NCBI GenBank assembly: GCA_003519485.1
Contig: DOWQ01000272.1
Span: 1-11,320 of the forward strand
Length of the DNA stretch: 11,320 nucleotides
Direction: 5' to 3'
Source of the DNA: Streptomyces sp.
GTDB taxonomy: Bacteria; Actinomycetota; Actinomycetes; Streptomycetales; Streptomycetaceae
Shown here in pieces: positions 1-6,336 of this stretch. How positions within the stretch are numbered: the stretch's first letter is position 1; each line of letters starts with the position of its first letter. Both the position numbers and the translations under genes were made by a program. Below the pieces are notes generated by a model. The model searched no databases, was not told the origin of the DNA, and saw nothing but the letters and a program-made list of their open reading frames with translations.

Positions 1-1
1 C

Positions 2-19
2 GTGTTTCACGTGAAACAC
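2..19. promoter_or_regulatory. parS: parS centromere site 1 (perfect palindrome)
   Basis: The 14-base core gtttcacgtgaaac lies at 4-17 and the perfect dyad extends to 18 bp (2-19). This is the canonical bacterial parS motif, where ParB binds, loads as a CTP-dependent clamp and spreads to build the segregation complex. Streptomyces chromosomes carry about two dozen such sites clustered around oriC. It is intergenic, 47 bp past the cca stop codon. The exact match leaves little doubt about identity; occupancy by ParB is inferred. Confidence 0.93.
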
Positions 20-63
20 CGGCGGCCGTGAAACCACGCACCACCGGCCACCACCGGCCGCCG
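20..63 (-). terminator. Possible terminator downstream of cca
   Basis: An 8-bp inverted repeat, cggcggcc at 20-27 and ggccgccg at 56-63, lies just past the cca stop on the cca-sense strand. The 28-base loop is long, and it contains the tandem direct repeat ccaccggcc (41-49 and 51-59). No U-run follows, which is common for Streptomyces terminators. The call rests on position and dyad only and is weak. Confidence 0.28.
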
Positions 64-65
64 CA

Positions 66-1532
66 TTACTGCTGGGCGGCCCACCACTCCTTGAGCGCGG
101 CGGCCGCCGCCTCCCGGCCCATCGGGCCGTTCTCCAGCCGGAGCTCCAGCAGATGCTTGTACGCCCGGCCCACCGCAGGCCCTGGCGGTACGCCGAGGAC
201 TCCCATGATCTCGTTGCCGTCGAGGTCCGGCCGGATCGAGTCCAGCTCCTCCTGCTCCTGGAGCCGCGCGATTCGTTCCTCCAGGCCGTCGTAGGCCCGG
301 GAGAGTGCGGTCGACTTCTTCTTGTTTCGTGTCGTGCAGTCGGAACGGGTCAGCTTGTGCAACCGGTCCAGCAGCGGCCCGGCGTCCCGTACGTAGCGGC
401 GGACCGCGGAATCGGTCCACTCGCCGGTCCCGTAGCCGTGGAAGCGCAGATGGAGCTCGACCAGCCGGGAGACGTCTTTGATCATCTCCCCCGGATACTT
501 GAGCTGCGTCATCCGCGTCTTCGTCATCTTGGCGCCGACCACCTCATGGTGGTGGAACGAGACCCGGCCGTCCTCCTCGAAGCGCCGGGTCTTCGGCTTC
601 CCGATGTCATGCAGCAGAGCGGCCAGCCGGAGCACGAGGTCGGGGCCGTCGCCCTCCAGGTCCATGGCCTGTTCCAGGACCGTCAGCGAATGCTCGTACA
701 CGTCCTTGTGGCGGTGGTGCTCGTCCCGCTCCAGGCGCAGCGCCGGGAGCTCGGGGATCACCCGGTCGGCGAGGCCGGTGTCGACGAGCAGCTTGAGGCC
801 CTTCCGAGGGTCGTCGGCGAGCACCAGTTTGTTGAGCTCGTCCCGGACCCGCTCGGCCGAGACGATGTCGATACGGTCGGCCATCGTCGTCATCGCGTCG
901 ATGACTTCGGGGGCCACGTTGAAGTCGAGCTGTGCGGCGAACCGCGCGGCGCGCATCATCCGCAGCGGGTCGTCGGAGAAGGACTCCTCCGGCGTGCCCG
1001 GAGTCCGCAGCACCCGGGCGGAGAGATCCTCCAGCCCGCCGTGCGGATCGATGAACTCCTTCTCCGGCAGCGCTACCGCCATCGCGTTGACGGTGAAGTC
1101 CCGGCGGACGAGATCCTGCTCGATGGAATCTCCGTAGGAGACCTCGGGCTTACGGGAAGTCCGGTCGTACGCCTCGGACCGGTAGGTGGTCACTTCGATG
1201 AGGAAGTCGCCCTTGCGGCAGCCGACCGTCCCGAAGGCGATACCGACCTCCCAGACCGAGTCCGCCCACGGCCGTACGATCTTGAGTACGTCGGCCGGCC
1301 GGGCGTCGGTGGTGAAATCCAGATCGTTGCCGAGCCGGCCGAGCAAAGCATCTCGGACGGATCCGCCGACCAGGGCTAGGGTGTGCCCGGCCTCCTGAAA
1401 ATGGCGCGCGAGATCGTCGGCGACGGGGGACACCCGGAGAAGCTCACTCACCGCGCGGCGCTGCACCTGGTTGAGCGCATGCGTCGCGTGGGTGGTCTGC
1501 GGGTCGAGGCTGTCATTGTTCGCGTTCGGCAC
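66..1532 (-). CDS. cca: CCA tRNA nucleotidyltransferase (class II, with HD domain)
   Basis: This cytoplasmic enzyme builds or repairs the 3' CCA end of tRNAs from CTP and ATP. The 488-aa protein shows the class II nucleotidyltransferase head: GGSVRD at residues 56-61, metal-binding D70-L-D72, and RRDFTVNA at 143-150. An arginine-rich helix follows at about 188-198, then an HD phosphohydrolase-type motif LLHDIGK (306-312) and a tRNA-binding tail ending in a PPGPAVGRAYKHLLELRLENG-like block. Old annotations call such genes poly(A) polymerase; in Streptomyces the family member is the CCA-adding enzyme. I chose the GTG at 1532 because family proteins begin VPNAN-like there. The frame stays open to 1808, but that part is low in family similarity and overlaps the divergent gene. 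No clear Shine-Dalgarno sequence precedes this GTG; a TACCCT box 9 nt upstream would suit a leaderless message, which is inference. Transcribed away from the DUF6049 gene; stop TAA. Confidence 0.95.
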   Translation of the reverse strand: MPNANNDSLDPQTTHATHALNQVQRRAVSELLRVSPVADDLARHFQEAGHTLALVGGSVRDALLGRLGNDLDFTTDARPADVLKIVRPWADSVWEVGIAFGTVGCRKGDFLIEVTTYRSEAYDRTSRKPEVSYGDSIEQDLVRRDFTVNAMAVALPEKEFIDPHGGLEDLSARVLRTPGTPEESFSDDPLRMMRAARFAAQLDFNVAPEVIDAMTTMADRIDIVSAERVRDELNKLVLADDPRKGLKLLVDTGLADRVIPELPALRLERDEHHRHKDVYEHSLTVLEQAMDLEGDGPDLVLRLAALLHDIGKPKTRRFEEDGRVSFHHHEVVGAKMTKTRMTQLKYPGEMIKDVSRLVELHLRFHGYGTGEWTDSAVRRYVRDAGPLLDRLHKLTRSDCTTRNKKKSTALSRAYDGLEERIARLQEQEELDSIRPDLDGNEIMGVLGVPPGPAVGRAYKHLLELRLENGPMGREAAAAALKEWWAAQQ

Positions 1533-1697
1533 GACAGACCAGGGTACGTGTCCCGGCGGCCCCCGGTGTCCATGTTTCACGTGGCACGGCCCACCGTCGA
1601 TCTTGTGGGGCCACCCCAGCACTTCGCCGCGCCACACCTCGTTACCATGCGTGGACGCACATCCGACGACCACCACTGACAGAGGGACGGGCGACGC
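1533..1697. promoter_or_regulatory. Divergent promoter region between cca and the DUF6049 gene
   Basis: This 165-bp gap must hold the start signals for both cca (minus) and the plus-strand envelope operon. It contains a degenerate parS-like sequence at 1574-1587, a small dyad tgggg/cccca at 1606-1618, and a -10-like TACCAT at 1643-1648 on the plus strand without a convincing -35 box. A TACCCT box lies on the minus strand just upstream of the cca GTG. Promoter assignments here are guesses; the divergent arrangement itself is clear. Confidence 0.4.
1574..1587. promoter_or_regulatory. Degenerate parS-like site
   Basis: The sequence gtttcacgtggcac matches the parS core at 12 of 14 positions. The left half-site and central CACGTG are intact; two bases of the right arm are changed. 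It could be a weak ParB site or a decayed one, and it sits in the cca/DUF6049 divergent promoter region. ParB binding is uncertain because both mismatches fall in one half-site. Confidence 0.35.
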
Positions 1698-4133
1698 GTG
1701 GCCGAGGCGGCAGCATTCCATGGGACGAGTTCCGCTCCCGCCCGCCGGTGGCTGCTGCGAGCCGCCGCGCTGCTGGCGGGCGCACCACTGCTCGCCGGGC
1801 CGGCACAACTTCTCTCCCCGCCCCCGGCGGGGGCGGCAACCGCCGCTCCCGCCGCTTCCGGGTCCCGGACCGTCGATGTCTCCATCGACTCACTGACCCC
1901 CGTGTCGCCCGCCGAGGACGACACGATCACCATCAAGGGCCGCGTCACCAATGAGGGCCGTTCCACGGTCGCCGGTGCCCAGCTGGGCCTCCGCCTCGGG
2001 GCCCCGCTCAGCAACCGCAGTGCCATCGACGCCGCCGCCTCCCGCACCGGTTTCTCCCCGGGGGCGGACGGCCAGCAGGTCGCGGACGACCACGCGGTGG
2101 AATTCGGGCAGCTGGCCGCCGGCGTCACCCGCGAATTCAGCATGAAGGTGCCGATCGAGGATCTGAACCTCGGCACGGAGGGCGTGTACCAGCTCGGTGT
2201 CTCGCTCAGCGGGCGGCCCGGGGGACAGTACGAACAGGTGCTGGGCATCGAGCGGACCTTCCTCCCCTGGCAGCCGGAGAAGGCCGGCACGCGGACGAAG
2301 ATGAGCTACCTGTGGCCGCTCATCTCCACCCCGCACCTGACGGCGCGGACCGAGTCCGACCAACAGCAGACTCCCCGCTTCCGCAATGACGATCTCGCGG
2401 CGGAGCTGGCGCCCGGCGGCCGGCTCCAGCAGCTCGTCGCTCTCGGCAAGGACCTTCCCGTCACCTGGGTGATCGACCCGGCTCTGCTCGCAGACGTCGA
2501 GAGGATGAGCAAGGACTACAAGGTCGAGGAGCCGGACGGATCGGTCACGGCCGGGAAGCACCAGAGGCTCGCCACTCAGTGGCTGAGCGACCTCCAGGAG
2601 GCCGTGAAGGGCCGGGAGCTGGTGGCCCTGCCCTTCGCCGACCCGGACCTCGCCTCGCTCGCACACCGCGGCAAGGAGGTCCCGGGGGCGATCAGCCACC
2701 TCAAGCCGGCCACCGACCTCGCGGCCAAGACCGTGGACACCGTCCTCGGCCGGAAGCCACGTACCGACTTCGCCTGGCCGGTGAACGGCGCCGTCGACAC
2801 CTCCATCGTCGACGTCGCCACCTCGGCCGGTGCCCACAATGTCATCGCCCGCAGTGACAGCCTGCGTGAGACCGGGGGCCTGTCCTACAGCCCCACGGCG
2901 GCCCGTCCGATCGGCGGTGGCAATACGGCGCTGGTGGCGGACGCCCGCCTCTCCACCGCCTTCCGGAGCGACATGACCTCGGCCGAGGGCTCCACGCTCG
3001 CCGTCCAGGAGTTCCTGGCCCAGACCCTGATGCTCACCAAGGAGGCGCCGGGCGAGGAGCGCAGCGTCGTGGTGGCCCCGCATCGGATGCCGACGGCCAG
3101 CCAGGCCCGGGCCATGGCGGAGGCCGTGGCGGGGCTCGAGGCCGGCCGCTGGACCCGGCCACTGGGCCTCGGGGACGCGGCACAGGCGACACCCGACCCG
3201 CGGGCCACGGCCAAGGTCCCCGGCAGCGGTTCCTACCCCGCCTCGCTGCGCAAGCAGGAACTGCCCACCGATGCCTTCGAGGACATCCAGCGGACGCAGA
3301 GCGCGCTCGCCGACTTCAAGGTGATCCTGTCCGAGCCCGAGCGGGTGGTCACCCCCTTCGGGAATGCGATCCTGCGCGAGATGTCCACGTCCTGGCGGGG
3401 CGACGCCGACGCCGCCGAGCAGTACCGCGGTGCGGTGGAGAAGTATCTGACGGATCTGACGCAGGAAGTGCAGCTGATCCAGAAGTCCAAGCAGACACTC
3501 TCCGGGCGCAACGCGACGATCCCGGTGACCGTGCAGAACAACCTCGTGCAGGGCGTCGAGGGACTCAAGCTGGTGCTCCGCTCCAGCTCTCCCCACCGGC
3601 TCGACCCGGGTGAGGCGCAGCCCGTCGAGATCGAGGGCGGGCACAGCCAGTCGGTGAAGTTCGACACCACCGCCCATGCAAACGGTCTCGTCTGGGTCGA
3701 GGCGCAGCTCTACACCCTGGACAACCGGCCCTACGGCGCTCCGATGACGTTCAAGGTGAACGTCACCGAGATCACCTCCACCGTGATGCTCGTCATCGCC
3801 GGTGGCGTGCTGCTGCTGGTGCTGGCCGGCATCCGGATGTACACGCAGCGGAAGCGGGCGTCGGCCGACCCGGATGCGGTGGTCACTGCGGAGACCCCCG
3901 ACCCCGAGAATGCCGACCCCGAGAACCCCGGCGGCGCCACGGAGAGCAACGACGGTTCCACGGAAGCCACCGAGCACAGGGAAGCCACGGAAGTCACCGA
4001 GGCCACCGAGGCCACCGAGGAAGCGGACCGCGAGGACGGGGTGACAGCGTCCGAGCAGCCGGGTGACGGGCCGACGGACACCGAGCCGGGGGACGGCGAC
4101 GCACCCGACACGGGTGAGAAGGTGGACCGTTGA
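1698..4133 (+). CDS. Secreted, C-terminally membrane-anchored DUF6049-type protein
   Basis: I recognise this 811-aa protein as the conserved actinobacterial gene upstream of murJ (equivalent to mycobacterial Rv3909); its function is unknown. An N-terminal signal segment (about 15-48) has a twin-arginine-like RRWLL start, a hydrophobic alanine/leucine core and an AGA-type exit. An Ig-like beta segment follows (about 57-110). The central region has motifs such as VTWVIDPALL and FAWPVNGAVD that suggest a deacetylase/glycosidase-like barrel, by eye only. A second beta-rich domain precedes one transmembrane helix (about 695-716), a basic stop-transfer stretch and an acidic T/E/A-repeat tail that should be cytoplasmic. 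Start GTG 1698 has GAGGG 11 nt upstream. It probably heads the operon with murJ, whose ATG lies 43 nt after its stop. Position suggests a role in peptidoglycan export or its control; this is inference. Confidence 0.88.
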   Translation: MAEAAAFHGTSSAPARRWLLRAAALLAGAPLLAGPAQLLSPPPAGAATAAPAASGSRTVDVSIDSLTPVSPAEDDTITIKGRVTNEGRSTVAGAQLGLRLGAPLSNRSAIDAAASRTGFSPGADGQQVADDHAVEFGQLAAGVTREFSMKVPIEDLNLGTEGVYQLGVSLSGRPGGQYEQVLGIERTFLPWQPEKAGTRTKMSYLWPLISTPHLTARTESDQQQTPRFRNDDLAAELAPGGRLQQLVALGKDLPVTWVIDPALLADVERMSKDYKVEEPDGSVTAGKHQRLATQWLSDLQEAVKGRELVALPFADPDLASLAHRGKEVPGAISHLKPATDLAAKTVDTVLGRKPRTDFAWPVNGAVDTSIVDVATSAGAHNVIARSDSLRETGGLSYSPTAARPIGGGNTALVADARLSTAFRSDMTSAEGSTLAVQEFLAQTLMLTKEAPGEERSVVVAPHRMPTASQARAMAEAVAGLEAGRWTRPLGLGDAAQATPDPRATAKVPGSGSYPASLRKQELPTDAFEDIQRTQSALADFKVILSEPERVVTPFGNAILREMSTSWRGDADAAEQYRGAVEKYLTDLTQEVQLIQKSKQTLSGRNATIPVTVQNNLVQGVEGLKLVLRSSSPHRLDPGEAQPVEIEGGHSQSVKFDTTAHANGLVWVEAQLYTLDNRPYGAPMTFKVNVTEITSTVMLVIAGGVLLLVLAGIRMYTQRKRASADPDAVVTAETPDPENADPENPGGATESNDGSTEATEHREATEVTEATEATEEADREDGVTASEQPGDGPTDTEPGDGDAPDTGEKVDR
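3957..4026 (+). repeat. Low-complexity T/E/A-coding repeat in the DUF6049 tail
   Basis: Imperfect 9-base units of the type gaggccacc encode the run TEATEHREATEVTEATEATE near the C-terminus of the DUF6049 protein. The tail is acidic and presumably cytoplasmic, after the transmembrane helix. Such tandem units are prone to length variation between strains; no function can be read from them. Confidence 0.7.
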
Positions 4134-4176
4134 GCGTATTCAGGGCCTGCTGGCCGGGGACGATGAGGTGGGGCAC

Positions 4177-6225
4177 ATGAACGCGCCGTACGACGGTGAC
4201 CGCGGTCGGAGTCCGGGGAGCGACCCGGCCGGCCAGGCACCGCCGCCCCCCGGCCGGGAACCGTACGGGCAGACCCCCCATCGGAGCGCGTTCCCGGAGC
4301 CGGAGGCGCCGGGGCCCGGTAACGACGCCCTGTACGGCCGGCAGGACCCCACACCGCCCCACCGGCCGGATCCGCGGCAGTGGACTCCCGGCCCGGAACC
4401 CGAACAGCCGCAGGGGCAGCAGGACGCCTTCGCTCACCTCTACCGTGACCAGCAGCAGCCGTACGAGCCGCAACGTCCGCAGCAGCCCGCGCCCCTCCCC
4501 CCGGCTCCCACCCCCGCCCCGGCCACCGGGCCGGAGCCCGGACCGGTGACTCCCCCGGAGCCGGAGCCCGCTAAGAAGAAGCCCGCCGGGCGCGCCTCCG
4601 GCCTGCTGAGGTCCAGCGCGCTGATGGCGGCCGGCACGCTGGTCTCCAGGCTCACCGGCTTCGTCCGCCAGCTGGTGATCACCGCAGCCATCGGTGCGGT
4701 GCTCCTCGGCGACACGTACACCGTCGCGATGAACCTGCCGACGATGATCTACATCCTCACCATCGGCGGCGGTCTGAACTCCGTCTTCGTCCCGCAACTC
4801 GTGCGTGCGATGAAGGACGACGACGACGGTGGCGAGGCATACGCCAACCGTCTCCTCACCCTGGTGATGGTGCTTCTCGCCGGGCTCGTCGCAGTGTCGG
4901 TGTTCGCCGCGCCGCTGCTCATCCGCGCGATGTCGGTGCCGATCGCCGAGGACCAGGCGGCCAACGAGGTCGCGATCACCTTCGCCCGCTACTGCCTGCC
5001 GACCATCTTCTTCATGGGCGTGCACGTGGTGATGGGCCAGGTCCTCAACGCCCGCGGCCGGTTCGGCGCGATGATGTGGACGCCCGTACTGAACAACGTC
5101 GTCGTGATCTTCACGTTCGCCATGTTCATCTGGGTCTACGGAACAGCCGGTTCCTCCAACATGGGCGTGACGACGATCACTCCGGAGGGCGTCCGGCTGC
5201 TGGGCATCGGCACTCTCCTGGGCCTCACCGTGCAGGCCCTGGCGATGCTCCCCTACCTGAGCCAGGCCGGATACAAGTTCCGTCCGCGGTTCGACTGGCG
5301 CGGCCACGGCCTCGGCAAGGCCGCCAAGCTCGCCAAGTGGACGTTCCTCTTCGTCCTCGCCAACCAGGCGGGCCTGGTGGTCGTCACCCAGCTCGCCACC
5401 CAATCGGGCAAGGTCGCCGCCGATCTCGGATTCCCCGGGACCGGCATCATGGCGTACAACAACGCCTTCCTGATCTGGCAGATGCCGCAAGCGATCATCA
5501 CGGTGTCGGTGATGGCCGCGCTGCTGCCCCGGATCTCCCGCGCGGCCCACGACGAGGATCACGCGGCGGTCCGCGACGACATCTCGCAGGGGCTGCGGAA
5601 CTCCGCCGTCGCGATCGTCCCGATCTCCTTCGCGTTCGTGGCTCTCGGCGTCCCGATGTGCATCCTGATGTTCTCGTCCTCGGGCCTCGCCGCGGCCCAG
5701 TCCATGGGCTACGTCCTGATGGCGTTCGGCCTCGGCCTGATTCCGTACTCCATGCAGTACGTCGTGCTCCGCGGCTTCTACGCCTACGAGGACACCCGCA
5801 CGCCCTTCTACAACACGGTCATCGTCGCCGCGTGCTGGGCCGCCCTGTCCACGATCTGCTTCTTCGTGTTCCCGGCCCGCTGGACGGTCGCGGGCATCGC
5901 TGCCTCGTACGGGTTGTCCTACGCGATCGGGGTGGGCGTGGCCTGGAAGCGGATGAGCAAGCGGGTCGGCGGCGACCTGGACGGGCCCCGGGTCATCCGT
6001 ACCTACGCCCGCCTGATGGGAGCCGGAATCCCGGCCGCGATCGCGGGCGGCGCTGCCGGATACGGGATCACCCAGTCCATCGGCCAGGGTCCGCTCGGTG
6101 CGCTGGCGGCCCTGGCCGGCGGCGGAACCGTCCTCATGGCGGTCTTCTTCCTGGCGGCGAAGCGCATGCGCGTCGAGGAGATGACCGCCATGGTCGGGAT
6201 GGTCCGCGGCCGCCTCGGCCGCTGA
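4177..6225 (+). CDS. murJ: MurJ/MviN lipid II flippase with long proline-rich N-terminal extension
   Basis: The product (682 aa) is a MurJ-family (MOP superfamily) polytopic membrane protein that flips lipid II to the outer face for peptidoglycan synthesis. Residues 1-138 are a Pro/Gln/Glu-rich, likely disordered cytoplasmic extension, ending in a basic AKKKPAGR patch. The flippase core begins near 139 with SRLTGFVRQ (arginines 158 and 164) and D179 before NLPTM. GGGLNSVFVPQL follows, then many hydrophobic helices to the C-terminus, consistent with about 14 transmembrane segments. The core is of normal family length; the extension is extra. I chose ATG 4177, which has GAGG 8 nt upstream; an in-frame GTG at 4168 would add only three residues. 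In mycobacteria the orthologue continues into a pseudokinase; here the protein stops after the membrane core and the pseudokinase is the next gene. Probably cotranscribed with the upstream gene. Confidence 0.95.
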   Translation: MNAPYDGDRGRSPGSDPAGQAPPPPGREPYGQTPHRSAFPEPEAPGPGNDALYGRQDPTPPHRPDPRQWTPGPEPEQPQGQQDAFAHLYRDQQQPYEPQRPQQPAPLPPAPTPAPATGPEPGPVTPPEPEPAKKKPAGRASGLLRSSALMAAGTLVSRLTGFVRQLVITAAIGAVLLGDTYTVAMNLPTMIYILTIGGGLNSVFVPQLVRAMKDDDDGGEAYANRLLTLVMVLLAGLVAVSVFAAPLLIRAMSVPIAEDQAANEVAITFARYCLPTIFFMGVHVVMGQVLNARGRFGAMMWTPVLNNVVVIFTFAMFIWVYGTAGSSNMGVTTITPEGVRLLGIGTLLGLTVQALAMLPYLSQAGYKFRPRFDWRGHGLGKAAKLAKWTFLFVLANQAGLVVVTQLATQSGKVAADLGFPGTGIMAYNNAFLIWQMPQAIITVSVMAALLPRISRAAHDEDHAAVRDDISQGLRNSAVAIVPISFAFVALGVPMCILMFSSSGLAAAQSMGYVLMAFGLGLIPYSMQYVVLRGFYAYEDTRTPFYNTVIVAACWAALSTICFFVFPARWTVAGIAASYGLSYAIGVGVAWKRMSKRVGGDLDGPRVIRTYARLMGAGIPAAIAGGAAGYGITQSIGQGPLGALAALAGGGTVLMAVFFLAAKRMRVEEMTAMVGMVRGRLGR

Positions 6226-6336
6226 CGGGGCACAACCATCGTCCGGTAACACGTGTCGTGCATACGGGCGGACTGTGGGCACAATTGTCTTTGCTCGGTG
6301 GACCGGCGTGCAACGGATGGGGAGGCAGGAACGACG
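6226..6336 (+). other. 111-bp gap between murJ and the pseudokinase gene
   Basis: This is the longest gap inside the envelope gene run and could hold an internal promoter. It contains an 8-bp palindrome acaattgt at 6281-6288; the overlapping cacaat could act as a -10 box, but no good -35 lies 16-18 bp upstream. A cacgtg hexamer at 6250-6255 lacks parS flanks. No terminator-like dyad is evident, so readthrough from murJ is likely. Confidence 0.3.

Noticed and set aside
1533..1808. N-terminal extension of cca to an upstream ATG at 1808
   Set aside because: The added 92 residues lack family similarity and overlap the start of the divergent DUF6049 gene; GTG 1532 gives the expected length.
1890..3977. 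695-codon open frame on the minus strand
   Set aside because: Antisense shadow of the DUF6049 gene; composition is R/G/H/L-rich without domains.
5023..5028. CACGTG inside murJ
   Set aside because: Flanking bases do not match parS; it is ordinary coding sequence.
6246..6259. CACGTG hexamer between murJ and the pseudokinase gene as another parS
   Set aside because: Only 8 of 14 core positions match; both outer arms are wrong.
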